Shown here one piece after another: positions 44,047 through 54,134 of a DNA stretch of 64,000 nucleotides (positions are counted from its first letter, which is position 1; the number at the start of each line of letters is the position of its first letter). Made by a program: the position numbers and the translations under genes. The stretch comes from Limnospira fusiformis SAG 85.79 (GTDB lineage Bacteria; Cyanobacteriota; Cyanobacteriia; Cyanobacteriales; Microcoleaceae), in contig NZ_CP051185.1 in the NCBI RefSeq assembly GCF_012516315.1, positions 5,895,363-5,959,362 on the forward strand, read 5' to 3'. The notes under the pieces are model-generated. The model did no database searches, was not told the origin of the DNA, and saw only the letters and a program-made list of their open reading frames with translations.

Positions 44047-45126
44047 ATGCCTCAAACAAGCTGGAAATTACTATTTATCTCAACCCCGGTCGGTCCCCTA
44101 GGTTCAGGATTAGGGGGGGGAGTCGAATTAACATTGTTGAATATGGCAAAAGCCTTACACAGCCGAGGTCATGATATAACCGTTGTTGCGCCTTCTGGGT
44201 CAGTGTTAGAGGCCCTATCAGTTATAGAAATTTCGGGGAAACTACAACCGATCGCCCAAAATCAAGACCGAGATTCTCTGATTACCATACCGGAAAATTC
44301 TGTGTTAGGAAATATGTGGGAATATGGGCGACAGGTACAGACAAACTATCATGCAATTGTCAATTTTGCCTTTGATTGGCTACCATTTTATCTGACTCCT
44401 TTTTTCCCGACTCCGATCGCTCACTGGGTGAGTATGGGTTCCCTAATTTCCGCCTTAGATCAGATAGTTGTTGAGGTGATGAAACAGTTTCCGGGGACTG
44501 TCGGATTTTATAGCCATACCCAAGCCGCCACCTTTGGTTCAGACCTAGGCTATGCTTGTTTAGGAAGTGGCTTAGAAATGGATCGCTATCAGTTTTGTGA
44601 TCAACCCCATCAACAACTAGCTTGGATGGGTCGTATTTCCCCGGAAAAAGGCTTAGAGGATGCGATCGCGGCGGCGGATAAAACAGGTATCCCTCTGGCA
44701 ATTTTTGGCAAAATTCAGGATGAGCAATATTGGCAAAATATCCTGAATACTTATCCGAATGCGCCCCTAAATTATCGGGGATTTTTGAATACAGATGAAC
44801 TACAACAGGGTCTGCGTGAATGTCGAGGTTTATTAATGACTCATCGCTGGGTAGAAGCCTTTGGAAATGTCGCTATTGAAGCCTTAGCCTGTGGGGTTCC
44901 GGTGATTAGTTATCGACGGGGTGGACCCGCCGAAATTGTCCGAGATGGTGAAACGGGTTGGCTAGTCGAACCCGACAGCGTAACGGGTTTGGTCGATGCG
45001 ATCGCCAAATTAGAGCAAATTGACCGCCGCCAATGTCGCGCTTTAGCCGAAAAGGAATATTCCTTAGTAGCTTTAGGCGATCGCTTAGAAACATGGTTAT
45101 CCGATGTGATCGCGCTTAAAAATTGA
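44047..45126 (+). CDS. Glycosyltransferase family 4 protein
   Basis: 359 residues, GT-B fold. The N-terminal loop is LGSGLGGGVELTLLNMAKAL, followed by SRGHDITVVAPSG. The donor-binding domain has WMGRISPEKGLEDAIAAADK (about 198-217) and HRWVEAFGNVAIEALACG, where the two Glu residues of the E-x7-E motif are present, then VPVISYRRGGPAEIV. Such enzymes build cell-wall or exopolysaccharides. Its final 11 bases overlap the end of the convergent ferredoxin-like gene. Confidence 0.9.
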   Translation: MPQTSWKLLFISTPVGPLGSGLGGGVELTLLNMAKALHSRGHDITVVAPSGSVLEALSVIEISGKLQPIAQNQDRDSLITIPENSVLGNMWEYGRQVQTNYHAIVNFAFDWLPFYLTPFFPTPIAHWVSMGSLISALDQIVVEVMKQFPGTVGFYSHTQAATFGSDLGYACLGSGLEMDRYQFCDQPHQQLAWMGRISPEKGLEDAIAAADKTGIPLAIFGKIQDEQYWQNILNTYPNAPLNYRGFLNTDELQQGLRECRGLLMTHRWVEAFGNVAIEALACGVPVISYRRGGPAEIVRDGETGWLVEPDSVTGLVDAIAKLEQIDRRQCRALAEKEYSLVALGDRLETWLSDVIALKN

Positions 45127-45472
45127 ACTGAGGATGTATCCTAGGATTCAGTTTTTCCTGGACAGGTTTTCCCCCTTGTAAATGTTGGGTGGCGATCGCC
45201 TTTGCATCTTCCGGTTGAACTCGATAGTACCAAGTCTCATCGGGAATTACCCGCACCGTCGGACCTATATTACACTGTCCTAGACAGCCACTAGCCTCCA
45301 CCTTCACATTAGGGACATCTGCATCCTCAAAGGCTTTCAGAGTACCCTCGGAACCATTCCGCAAGCAGGACTGATGCTGACAAACCAGGACACACCGAGA
45401 TTGATCCGAGGTGGTTTGTGGTTGGGGTGGCTGGGTTTCTGGCATTTGGGAGGTTTTGCTAAAAATTTCCAT
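45116..45472 (-). CDS. (2Fe-2S) ferredoxin domain protein, thioredoxin-like
   Basis: About 118 residues. RCVLVCQHQSCLRNGSEG and SGCLGQCNIGPTV form the four-cysteine site of thioredoxin-like [2Fe-2S] ferredoxins. The N-terminal 25 residues are Pro/Gln-rich and disordered. Its electron partner is not known. The start is placed at ATG 45472 (MEIFSKTSQ) with a G-rich stretch just upstream; a longer frame from 45502 is possible. The stop overlaps the GT gene end by 11 bp. Confidence 0.85.
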   Translation of the reverse strand: MEIFSKTSQMPETQPPQPQTTSDQSRCVLVCQHQSCLRNGSEGTLKAFEDADVPNVKVEASGCLGQCNIGPTVRVIPDETWYYRVQPEDAKAIATQHLQGGKPVQEKLNPRIHPQFNF

Positions 45473-45513
45473 ACCCCCATTATGTACAAAACGCGATCGC
45501 AAAAGCCAGGGGA

Positions 45514-46317
45514 TTACTGCTGAGAAGGTCTAACCTCCAAAACCCCCCTATCTGTAAATACCACCTCAAATACCACTGTTTTACCCGCAGTTTCCGCCGC
45601 CATAGCGTCAGATTCCACTAGAGTAGGTAGAGGAGTATTATCAACGTTTTCCGAAGCCTCAGAAGACTTAGGTTCAAATTCCGCGATCGCCCCCGTCGGA
45701 GTCACTGTCACCATGTAACTGACCGCCGTAGGAACCGGGGTTCCTTTCACAGTCCAAGCCCGGTCAATTTTATCGTAAATAATATTATTCAATTCTTCAA
45801 TATTGACCGTCTCAGGAACTGCCGCTACCTCGTTTCCTGTCGTCATCTCAGCCGTCGGAGTTGGGTCAGGAGTCATGGCTGCTTCAGTTTCCGGGGACTC
45901 CGACACTTCTGTAGTTTCTGGTGTAGTTTCTGGAGTCGCAGCAGTAAGGTCCTCCGTAGTTTCTGGGGTCTGGGGTTCAGAAGCGATCGCATCAGGAGTT
46001 TCTGTTGTCTCCGTCGTCGTAGTCTCTGCTGTTTCTTCCACCACAGAGGCGGCGGGAGTAGTCACCACTTCCATAGTCGCCTCTTCCGTAGCCACAGTTT
46101 CTTCTTCTGACTGACTTCCCGTTGTCGTAGCCTGGTCAGGACTAACCATCAGCGACCCCACCACCGCCATCATCACCACCGCAATTAGGGCTACAATAGA
46201 CCCAGTTTTCACTACCGGGGGTAGTTCCGAGGTAGTTGTCGAGTTATTGACATTTTGCTGAGGGATAAGTGGTTCATTTTCCGGGGTTTCCGGGGAATTA
46301 TCTTTATGGGAATACAT
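45514..46317 (-). CDS. Single-pass membrane protein with Thr/Glu-rich region
   Basis: 267 residues. After a short N-terminal tail, one membrane helix (IVALIAVVMMAVVGSLMV, about residues 43-60) precedes a long low-complexity region rich in Thr, Glu, Pro and Ala (about 65-165). The C-terminal domain (about 170-267) has YDKIDRAWTVKGTPVPTAVS and TVVFEVVFTDRGVLEVRPS, a layout like the C-terminal part of TonB-type or cyanobacterial spore-type domains, but I cannot name it. The gene is 12 bp upstream of the [2Fe-2S] gene on the same strand. A cell-envelope role is possible. Confidence 0.7.
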   Translation of the reverse strand: MYSHKDNSPETPENEPLIPQQNVNNSTTTSELPPVVKTGSIVALIAVVMMAVVGSLMVSPDQATTTGSQSEEETVATEEATMEVVTTPAASVVEETAETTTTETTETPDAIASEPQTPETTEDLTAATPETTPETTEVSESPETEAAMTPDPTPTAEMTTGNEVAAVPETVNIEELNNIIYDKIDRAWTVKGTPVPTAVSYMVTVTPTGAIAEFEPKSSEASENVDNTPLPTLVESDAMAAETAGKTVVFEVVFTDRGVLEVRPSQQ

Positions 46318-46577
46318 ATTCAGACACCTCTGATGATATCAATGTAAATTCGCGCTATATTGTAGATGCTTTCCGTAGTCTTGCCAACCTCTGGCTGGCT
46401 GGCTTCCAATTAAACCAGGATTTTTAATACTTAAAAATATGGGTATTTTTGAAAGTAAGTGTGAGGCGATCGCCTCCATTTTATTAAAAAAGCGATCGCC
46501 AGCAACACCAAACCCCAAAACACAAATTTATTCTATAGTATCCCAGTCATCCTTAAAGTAACCGATTATACCAAAAC

Positions 46578-47909
46578 CTAGCGCAGATTGAGAATTGCAG
46601 ATACCGCCGCCAGGCTTTCCTCATACAAAACATCTCGGCCCCAGCGTTGTAGCTGTTGCGCCATCAGATATTCTGCTTTTTGGTCTGTCACCGAAGTCAC
46701 TTGTTCAGTCTGACACGACTGGGCGCTACCCCCCGCCTCCATACGCATACAGCCAGTAGTTTCCGAACATAGAATAGTGCAGCAATTAGCCTTGGGATTA
46801 GTAGAAGTCAGGCGCACACCCACCAAATCGCCCGGAATTTCCCCAGTATCTGCCATAGGAATAGCAGCGAGTTCCCCAATAATCTCCTGATTATCAGGAC
46901 CACGGAACTTAACGTGCTTCAGGTCATAGTCTCCCCCCGACTCAGTAAACTCCAGAGGTTCCCACTGCAAACGACTAGCAAACCAACCGAGGAACATCAA
47001 AGCCTGAGCCGCATTACCCTTTTCATAGTCGAGGGTAATATGGTCAATATCCCCAAGATACATCCGACGTTCTGGGGGGTCAAAAGTAGCCGCTGTCAAC
47101 TCCTGCCAAGGCGAGAGACGATGCCAATTCAAATCAGCAATATAGGTTTCTTGGTCAACCAGTTCCTGCATTTTGAGTAATTCCGATTCAGGGTCGCTGA
47201 AATAACAGGAATCGACAATCACACAATTACTGCAACAGGACAAATGCTTAAACAATTCTTGTTCCGGGTTAGGGGTAGCCTTCCACCAGACAAACTTAGG
47301 CAAATCGGGAATTAATAAAGATGTGACCACATTACTAACCCTTTCCAAAGCCGCCTTAGTGCCTCGGAGGGTGACATATTCACAACAGATTAAACCCTCT
47401 TCCTTGTTGTTTTGTAGGGGACAATAGGCAGAAACCTGGGCCGTAACTCCCGTATCTTCTCCCCAAGTCGGACAGAGAGTGATAATGCGGCAGGGATTTT
47501 GGTTAGCAATAGTTTCGCTGATGCTAAATCCACGAGCATCAATATTTCTAATCACCCGCTGTTCTGGGGAAAGTTTAGCAAACTCAGTGCGTAGGTGTTC
47601 CAGGGTATCCGAATCTACCCGACCCGTAATCGGCAATTGATAAGCCTTTTGAGCATCACGAACAGCATCACGGGTCTCCGTACCATGAATACCATCGATC
47701 GCCCCTTTATAAAAGCCGAGACCCCCCAGGAGTTGCTGAAACTCCTCCGGTTCATAGATCACCATGCTAAAAGTAGCCGCCCTAGTAGCGATCGCCGCCG
47801 TTTTACCCTGACCGAAACTTTGACTAAGCCAGATGCTATTAAGTTCTGCCTCAATTTCACTCAGAGAAATATCCTTTGGTTTCTGGAGTGCAACAAGTGG
47901 TGTATTCAT
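46578..47909 (-). CDS. opcA: Glucose-6-phosphate dehydrogenase assembly protein OpcA
   Basis: 443 residues. OpcA is the allosteric effector and assembly factor of cyanobacterial Zwf, required for full enzyme activity in the dark. The order fbp-zwf-opcA on one strand matches the known cyanobacterial operon. Residues about 58-113 resemble a peptidoglycan-binding-like helical module (GGLGFYKGAIDGIHGTETRD). Further conserved parts are LTLCPTWGEDTGVTAQVSAY-type segments near 145 and the Cys-rich FKHLSCCSNCVIVD. Many cysteines fit a redox-responsive protein that couples to thioredoxin. The spacer to zwf is about 60 bp. Confidence 0.95.
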   Translation of the reverse strand: MNTPLVALQKPKDISLSEIEAELNSIWLSQSFGQGKTAAIATRAATFSMVIYEPEEFQQLLGGLGFYKGAIDGIHGTETRDAVRDAQKAYQLPITGRVDSDTLEHLRTEFAKLSPEQRVIRNIDARGFSISETIANQNPCRIITLCPTWGEDTGVTAQVSAYCPLQNNKEEGLICCEYVTLRGTKAALERVSNVVTSLLIPDLPKFVWWKATPNPEQELFKHLSCCSNCVIVDSCYFSDPESELLKMQELVDQETYIADLNWHRLSPWQELTAATFDPPERRMYLGDIDHITLDYEKGNAAQALMFLGWFASRLQWEPLEFTESGGDYDLKHVKFRGPDNQEIIGELAAIPMADTGEIPGDLVGVRLTSTNPKANCCTILCSETTGCMRMEAGGSAQSCQTEQVTSVTDQKAEYLMAQQLQRWGRDVLYEESLAAVSAILNLR

Positions 47910-47967
47910 ATTTAACTCAGTAGCTTATTGATTGAACGCGAACAAAAGTTATAGATAGACCCAAATA

Positions 47968-49497
47968 TCAAAGCCTACGCCAACGGCGACCATCCCGGTT
48001 AAGCAATAGTTCCGCCTCCACAGGTTCCCAGGTTCCCGCCTCATAGAAAGGGATACTATCTGGCTTCGCCGGAGCATCCCAGGCTTCCAATACCGGAGTT
48101 AGAACCCGCCAGGACGCTTCCACCTCATCCCCTCGCGTAAATAGAGTTTGGTCTCCCAGCATACAGTCAATCAATAACCTAGCATAAGCATCAGTGCTAG
48201 GCTTACCAAAAGCCGTATCATAGCGGAAATCCATATCCACCGAGCGAGTTCTGAGGGAATTTCCCGGAGTTTTCACCTCAAACCGCATCGAAATCCCTTC
48301 ATTCGGCTGAATTCGCAGCGCCAACACATTAGGATTAGCCTGTTTAGCAGCAGATTGGAACATTAAAAAAGGCACTTCCTTAAACTGAATAGCGATTTCC
48401 GTAACCTTCTTAGGCATTCGCTTACCAGTACGCAGGTAAAAAGGTACACCCTTCCAGCGCCAATTATCAACACTAAGTTTCAAAGCCGCATAGGTAGGCG
48501 TAGTAGACTCTGGTGATGCGCCATCTTCGTCACGATAGCCCGGAACCTGCTGACCATTCATCCATCCCTTGATATATTGTCCTCGGACTGCTGCTGTTTC
48601 TAGGTTATTAAAATCTGCCAGACGGGTAGCTTGTACCACCTTAACCTTTTCCGTGCGGATACTATCAGCATCCAAAGAGTTAGGGGGTTCCATAGCCGTG
48701 AGCGAGAATAACTGCATCAAATGGTTTTGTACCATATCCCGCAGCGCCCCAGCCGTTTCATAATATCCCGCTCGTCCTTCCAAGCCTACAGTTTCCGCCA
48801 CCGTTATTTGTACATGATCAACAAACTGACGATTCCACAACGGTTCAAAAATAGCGTTAGCGAACCGAAACACCATCAAATTCTGTACTGTTTCCTTACC
48901 GAGGTAGTGGTCAATACGGTAAACTTGCTCCTCAGTGCAGACATTACGCACCACCCGGTTAAGGACTTGCGCCGAACCCAGGTCACGACCAAAAGGCTTT
49001 TCAATAACTAGGCGTTGCTTTTTGGGGTCTTCCAACATTCCGGCTTGTCCCAGTTGTTGGGCTGCTTCTCCAAAAAATCTAGGAGCCACCGATAGATAAA
49101 ATACCCGATTTCCACGGGTTAGGCGTTTCGAGTCTAATTCAGCCAAAAGGGATTTTAGCTTTTGGTAGCTTTCCGGTTCGTCCATATTACCGGAACAGTA
49201 GTATAAGCCTTGGGCGAAGTTATGCCATATTTTTTCCGATTGTAGCCCGCCGCCAAATTCTTCAATACCCTGTCGAAGATGCTCACGAAAATAGTCATCA
49301 GTCCAGTCTCGGCGTGCTACCCCAACAATGGTTAATTCTGGGGGTAACTTACGTTCGAGGTGCATTTGATAAATGGCGGGAACTAGCTTACGCTGGGTTA
49401 AATCGCCGGAAGCCCCGAAAATTACTAAAATTTGGGGTTCGGGAATGCGGTCTTGTTGTAGACCAACGCGGAGGGGATTTTCTGAGAGTGTAACCAT
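47968..49497 (-). CDS. zwf: Glucose-6-phosphate 1-dehydrogenase
   Basis: 509 residues. The first enzyme of the oxidative pentose phosphate pathway, making NADPH. The NADP-binding loop is [17 protein letters not shown] (about 25-41), the active-site motif is [14 protein letters not shown] (about 194-207) with the catalytic His, and the second conserved part is [23 protein letters not shown] 49497 is the start. It lies about 55 bp downstream of fbp and before opcA. Confidence 0.98.
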   Translation of the reverse strand: MVTLSENPLRVGLQQDRIPEPQILVIFGASGDLTQRKLVPAIYQMHLERKLPPELTIVGVARRDWTDDYFREHLRQGIEEFGGGLQSEKIWHNFAQGLYYCSGNMDEPESYQKLKSLLAELDSKRLTRGNRVFYLSVAPRFFGEAAQQLGQAGMLEDPKKQRLVIEKPFGRDLGSAQVLNRVVRNVCTEEQVYRIDHYLGKETVQNLMVFRFANAIFEPLWNRQFVDHVQITVAETVGLEGRAGYYETAGALRDMVQNHLMQLFSLTAMEPPNSLDADSIRTEKVKVVQATRLADFNNLETAAVRGQYIKGWMNGQQVPGYRDEDGASPESTTPTYAALKLSVDNWRWKGVPFYLRTGKRMPKKVTEIAIQFKEVPFLMFQSAAKQANPNVLALRIQPNEGISMRFEVKTPGNSLRTRSVDMDFRYDTAFGKPSTDAYARLLIDCMLGDQTLFTRGDEVEASWRVLTPVLEAWDAPAKPDSIPFYEAGTWEPVEAELLLNRDGRRWRRL

Positions 49498-49551
49498 CTA
49501 GGCTGTCGTGAATAATTAAGTTAACAGAGGTTGCCGGATTTTATTATTGAT

Positions 49552-50625
49552 CTAAGTTTCCGTTTCGCGACGTTTGCGATCGCTTATAAATGACTCCACT
49601 AAAGCTACATCCTCTTTACTACCAATAATCAGAGGCGTGCGTTGATGGAGTTTTTCGGGAACCACATTTAAGATATCCTGACTACCCGTACTAGCGCGAC
49701 CCCCCGCCTGTTCCATTAAAAAGGCCATTGGTGCCGACTCATATAATAGGCGCAATTTACCATCAGGGTTTTTCACTGTTCCCGGGTATAGGAATACTCC
49801 TCCCTGACAGAGAATGCGGTGAATATCTCCCACCAAAGCCCCACTATAGCGGGCTGTGTAGCCATCATGGCGGTGAACATAACGGATATAGTCTCGGTAG
49901 CATTCCTCCCACTGCCAAAAATTACCTTCGTTAACACTGTAGACCGGACCATGTTCGGGAACTTGGATATTTTCCTGAGCCAGGATAAATTCCCCCAGAC
50001 TGGGGTCTAAAGTAAAGGAATGAACCCCCCTACCAATTGAATAAACCAGGAGCGTGCTAGGACCATATAGGATGTATCCAGCAGCGATTTGTTTATGACC
50101 GCCTTGCAATAAGTCTAGGGCTTCTCCTTCTTCGTCGTAACCTTCCTGTTGACGGATCGCGAAGATGGAACCCACATTCATATTAACATCCAGGTTTGAG
50201 GAACCATCTAGGGGGTCATAAAGCAGAGTATAGCGTCCGATGGGGCAGTTTTCTGGGATGTAGTAGGGTTTATCCATTTCTTCCGAAGCTAGGCGACACA
50301 CTAAGCCGCTTTGTTTGAAGGTCGAGATAAAAACTGCATTGGAGAAAAAATCCATTTGTTTGACTTCTTCCCCCTGGATATTCACTTCTCCCGTAAATCC
50401 TAGGGTTCCTTCTACCAACCCCGCCCTTGACAGACGACGGGCGATCAGTTTCCCCGCTAGTCCAATGCGGTTCATCAGGGCGCTAATATCTTGAGCATCA
50501 GGACCGAAACTTTGGAGTTGCTGTAAAACGTGCCGCGATAGGGTTGTACAGTCCCGATCTAAGTAGTATCCTCTATCTAAACCTAGGGGATCTGGCTGGA
50601 TTTGACCGCTTGCTGTCTGTACCAT
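49552..50625 (-). CDS. fbp: Fructose-1,6-bisphosphatase class I
   Basis: 357 residues. The enzyme hydrolyses fructose-1,6-bisphosphate. Metal and phosphate ligands are in [20 protein letters not shown] and [35 protein letters not shown] is another family motif. It heads the fbp-zwf-opcA operon. ATG 50625 follows a spacer of about 60 bp whose upstream end is occupied by the frameshifted tnpB element, so the promoter is either very close to the gene, inside the element, or further away. Confidence 0.97.
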   Translation of the reverse strand: MVQTASGQIQPDPLGLDRGYYLDRDCTTLSRHVLQQLQSFGPDAQDISALMNRIGLAGKLIARRLSRAGLVEGTLGFTGEVNIQGEEVKQMDFFSNAVFISTFKQSGLVCRLASEEMDKPYYIPENCPIGRYTLLYDPLDGSSNLDVNMNVGSIFAIRQQEGYDEEGEALDLLQGGHKQIAAGYILYGPSTLLVYSIGRGVHSFTLDPSLGEFILAQENIQVPEHGPVYSVNEGNFWQWEECYRDYIRYVHRHDGYTARYSGALVGDIHRILCQGGVFLYPGTVKNPDGKLRLLYESAPMAFLMEQAGGRASTGSQDILNVVPEKLHQRTPLIIGSKEDVALVESFISDRKRRETET

Positions 50626-50659
50626 AAGTTAAATTCTGCTCTATAAAACTTAAACAAAA

Positions 50660-51979
50660 CCGGACATAGCCGGATATTGACGTTTATTTCTGGCTTCGTC
50701 CGGGACTGTCGGCAGCACCCCGTCCACAAGTGTAATCGTCTGAACCAGGCGATTTTTCTAAATTTATACTGGCGTTCAAATCTCTATCAATCTTCAGGCC
50801 ACAGTTTGGACATTCAAAAGTCCGGGACTAGGGGCATTTTTTGACGATAACCGCAATTAGAACACAGTTGACTGGATGGATAAAATCTATCGGCAATAAT
50901 CAACTTTGAACCATAACGTTCTGCCTTGTCACCTAGTTGACGACGGAACTCATAAAATGAAGCATCAGCGATAGAACCCGCCCAACCATGATTTTTCAGC
51001 ATTCCAGACACATTCAAATCTTCAATGACTACTTGGCTGTGGTTTTTAGCCAAAAAAGTAGTTATTTTATGAATCGTGTCCCGCCGAATGTTTGCTACTC
51101 TTTGATGTAGCTTTTGAACTTTCAAGAGACATTTGGCCCAATTTTTCGAGCCTTTGACTTTGCGACTTAAATGGCGTTGTAATCTGGCTAGTTTTTTGGT
51201 CGCTGCTTTATAAGCCTTGGGATTAGAGAATTGGGTCCCATCGGAGCAAGTCGCCAAATTGTTAATTCCTAGGTCTACCCCGATTCTCTCTCGGAATTTC
51301 GGTGTGATTTCTGGTGTGGTTTCTACAAAAAAGCTCATATACCAGTCACCTGCTTGGCGCGTTATAGTGACTTTCTTAACTAGACTGGGTGGTAGAGCCT
51401 CAAATGTAGAAACCCAGCCCACAAAAGGCAGCTTATGGCGAGTTCCTGACAACTTGAATGGTTGGCCGCCATTGTCAAGGGTAAAGCTATCATGGTGGCC
51501 TTTCTTCTTAAATTTAGGATAACTGCTTATTCCTTTGAAGAATCGCTTAAAGGCATCCCCTAGATTAATGAAGGCATATTGATCAACTTTAGAAGACAAT
51601 TCAGACATCCAAGGATATTGAGGTTTTACATAATGAGTAAAAACCTTTTTGATGGAGTTGACGTGATAGCTGAGTCCCTCTTCATAAGCTGACATCCATA
51701 AGTGTAATCCCCAATTGAACACAAATCGAGCATACCCGGCGTGTTTGGCCATCAAGGTGCGATGACGGTCATTGAGTTTTAGTTTTGTCCGGAAAGCTTT
51801 GATTGGCACCATGATTTGATTTTACCATGAAGAATCCGACTTGATGAGTATGTCGTCAAGGAAATTTGGCATGGTCTGGGGTTTGACCGTATACTCATTA
51901 TTGAGTTGCGAATCTTTTGAGGTATTGTACCTTATTGTCCTAAGATGTCAAGCAAATCTTGGATTAAATTCTGGCTCCC
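50660..51979 (-). mobile_element. Decayed IS607/tnpB-type element
   Basis: The left end at about 51925-51979 (GTACCTTATTGTCCTAAGAT ... ATTAAATTCTGGCTCCC) is clearly related to the left end at 39804, but the region that should hold the serine recombinase is missing (about 110 bp instead of 620). Only a tnpB remains, and it is frameshifted. The right limit lies between about 50640 and 50684 and is uncertain. An inverted repeat (ATGAGTAT 51844-51851 with ATACTCAT 51891-51898) lies upstream of tnpB. Confidence 0.65.
50684..51812 (-). pseudogene. tnpB, frameshifted near the C terminus
   Basis: From ATG 51812 (MVPIKAFRTKLKLN) an open frame of 332 codons holds RuvC motifs (GVDLGINNLATCSDG with Asp, IEDLNVSGML with Glu) and the first zinc pair LCSNCGYRQ. 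It then stops after MPLVPDF. In the +1 frame the continuation is clear: RTFECPNCGL, the second CxxC, then DRDLNASINL, the third RuvC segment, ending at TAA 50684. One or two bases have therefore been lost or gained around 50820. The protein lacks its last acidic residue in the natural frame and is probably inactive unless the frame is shifted during translation. Confidence 0.85.
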
Positions 51980-52150
51980 AACAGTTCCCTAAAATAGAAG
52001 CCAAGGCTAAAGTATCGATATGGACTCAGCCTGAACTCAACGGAGTTTCCGGTTCAGCCTTTAGGCAAACTTTAAGATCTCGATCGCTTATCCTGAATAT
52101 TTGGATTAAACTGTTGAAAATTCCCTTATTCATGGTTTGCGGTTGTTTAG
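51980..52150. other. Spacer between element and amidase gene
   Basis: A gene-poor stretch upstream of the amidase gene; a frame of about 140 codons covering part of it overlaps the amidase gene out of frame and is not protein-like. The promoter of the amidase gene should lie here. Confidence 0.35.
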
Positions 52151-53020
52151 ATGAAGTTAAAATTTACCCCGGTTTTGCTGTTGATCATGTTTGTGGTGGC
52201 TTTGGCGGTTCCTATGTTTTTGTCTACTGGGAGACTGGTGGTAGCCGAGGAAGTGGCTAATGTTACTTTAGAATTGCAGCCTACCTGTGGGGTTAGACCT
52301 ACTACTAATGTGGCTGTGGCTTCTACCCAGGTGGGTCCCCCTATTGAACAACCAGCACCTTTGACGCGGTTTCGTCGTCCCTTAACTGCTCAAAGTTCCT
52401 CTGGCCATACTCCTCAAGAATATCAGGCGATCGCCAATCAGACTAACTACGGCCAACGGTTTGTCTATGATATTAATGGTCAACTGAACAATAATCAGCC
52501 AATTATTGTCCTCCACGAAACTGTTACCACCAGTCAAAATGCCATTAATTTTTTCCGCACCCGCCACACTTCCGAAGATAATCAGGCCAGTTACCATACC
52601 TTAATTACCCTCAATGGAGATATTGTTTATATTGTCCCTCCCGATTTAAGGGCTTTTGGTGCCGGAAATTCTGTGTTTGTTGGTAGTCGCGGTGAAGAAG
52701 CAGTCAGGACTCATCCTAAATATCCCGCTTCTGTCAATAATTTTGCTTATCATGTTTCCCTGGAAACACCACCAGATGGCATGAATAACCGTCCTAGCCA
52801 CAGTGGATATACCATGGCTCAATATCAGTCTTTGGCTTGGTTAGTTTCGCGGACGGGGGTTCCTAATGACCGCATTACTACCCATCAAGCTGTTGATAGA
52901 TCTGGTCATAGATCTGACCCCAGAAGTTTTAATTCACAGCTTTTTTATCAACTTCTCAATAATTATCCCAGAACCCAGGAAATTATCATTGGTTGTCGGG
53001 TTCCGGGTTATCAAGGATAA
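52151..53020 (+). CDS. N-acetylmuramoyl-L-alanine amidase (Amidase_2)
   Basis: 289 residues. A hydrophobic N terminus (LLLIMFVVALAVPMFLSTGR) is a signal peptide or anchor, so the enzyme acts outside the cytoplasm on peptidoglycan. The zinc site is spread over IIVLHETVTT (His), the second conserved His in YHVSLETP, and THQAVDRSGHRSDP. SRTGVPNDRITTHQ is the motif before the last ligand. The first 100 residues after the signal are variable and Pro-rich. A terminator follows 40 bp after the stop. Confidence 0.9.
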   Translation: MKLKFTPVLLLIMFVVALAVPMFLSTGRLVVAEEVANVTLELQPTCGVRPTTNVAVASTQVGPPIEQPAPLTRFRRPLTAQSSSGHTPQEYQAIANQTNYGQRFVYDINGQLNNNQPIIVLHETVTTSQNAINFFRTRHTSEDNQASYHTLITLNGDIVYIVPPDLRAFGAGNSVFVGSRGEEAVRTHPKYPASVNNFAYHVSLETPPDGMNNRPSHSGYTMAQYQSLAWLVSRTGVPNDRITTHQAVDRSGHRSDPRSFNSQLFYQLLNNYPRTQEIIIGCRVPGYQG

Positions 53021-53060
53021 TTGGGGTTTGATTGACTCTCAATAGTTAATGGTTGATTGG

Positions 53061-53083
53061 GCGGGTTAACTACCCGCTTTTTT
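53061..53083 (+). terminator. Rho-independent terminator after the amidase gene
   Basis: GCGGGT and ACCCGC form a stem with a 5-nt loop, followed by TTTTTT. It is 40 bp after the amidase stop and 20 bp before the end of the convergent TraB/GumN gene. Confidence 0.8.
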
Positions 53084-53100
53084 AATTTCCTGATCTGTGG

Positions 53101-54024
53101 TTATTGTTGTTGGACTGAATAACCTTGGTCGCGCAACATTTGGACGATACCATCTTCTCCCACTAAATGACCAGCACCAACTACTACCAAATAGTTTTTA
53201 TCATCTTGTAAAAAATTCTGTATTTCGGTCATCCATTTGAGGTGGCGATCGCGAAAAAGACGATTTCCCAACTCTGGATAATCTTTAAACCCAGTAATTA
53301 TCAAATCTTCTAAAGTCTGTTTATCTCCCGACTTCCAAGCCTGTAGCATTTGTTGAAATGAGTCTTCTAAGGTGTCAATTTCTTGGAGGGTTTGTCTTAG
53401 CATCTCATCCTGTTGTTCCCAGGACAGACTATCAAATATCTTGAGTTGATCCCTCATGGTTTCTAAACTCATGATGGTTTTGTCTTGGGCGATCGCTTGC
53501 TCAAAAAAGTATCTGTCCACACCATAAAGCGGGTCAAAACCCAGATTTTGCAGTTGTAACGACATCAAAGACATCGACACAAACCACGGCTTAAAATTCG
53601 TAAATATTTGGATAGGATATTGCAACTTTTCCATGGTTTTTTGAACCAGATGATAAGTTTCATCACTGATTAGATCTAGCAAGGTTTTACCATCTGGCGG
53701 CGTAGCTATCTCTAGCATAATCGCTTGGCTTTCCAGACTTTCTAGGTCATTGATATTCAGTTCAAATACCACATTATCAGCCTGATTAAAAGCATCATTC
53801 ATTACCTGGGGTAAAGGATAATCATCTGCACTCAAAACATGAATAGAACCCAAAAAATAAACTTGATTTTGGGGAGTTTCTACAGACCAGAGGAAGTGTT
53901 TAGACTCCGCCGCGTGTAAATGTGTCACCTGGGAAACATAAATCACCACCAACGCAGTAATTAGACCCGTGGTTACTAATTTTCCCAAAGTAGTTAAAAA
54001 CAGGGACTTGATGGATTTTGGCAT
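53101..54024 (-). CDS. TraB/GumN family protein
   Basis: About 307 residues. A membrane or signal segment (about 8-30: LFLTTLGKLVTTGLITALVV) directs it across the membrane. LGSIHVLSADDYPLPQ and VVGAGHLVGEDGIV are the two GxxH motifs of the Tiki/TraB fold, which in animals forms a metalloprotease. The bacterial members have unknown function; some are suggested to be proteases. ATG 54024 is chosen over a TTG nine bases upstream. It lies convergent to the amidase gene. Confidence 0.85.
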   Translation of the reverse strand: MPKSIKSLFLTTLGKLVTTGLITALVVIYVSQVTHLHAAESKHFLWSVETPQNQVYFLGSIHVLSADDYPLPQVMNDAFNQADNVVFELNINDLESLESQAIMLEIATPPDGKTLLDLISDETYHLVQKTMEKLQYPIQIFTNFKPWFVSMSLMSLQLQNLGFDPLYGVDRYFFEQAIAQDKTIMSLETMRDQLKIFDSLSWEQQDEMLRQTLQEIDTLEDSFQQMLQAWKSGDKQTLEDLIITGFKDYPELGNRLFRDRHLKWMTEIQNFLQDDKNYLVVVGAGHLVGEDGIVQMLRDQGYSVQQQ

Positions 54025-54134
54025 AATTAACAAATTAATATGATTTCATGGTTATTATAAAGGTTGGTCGGGGTATCTGGTATAATTAGGGTATTTTTAT
54101 ATAGGGAGTGAGACACTCCCTAGGGATTTAGGGA

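Noticed and set aside
51841..52260. Frame of 139 codons overlapping the amidase gene
   Set aside because: Overlaps the amidase signal peptide out of frame and has no protein-like pattern.
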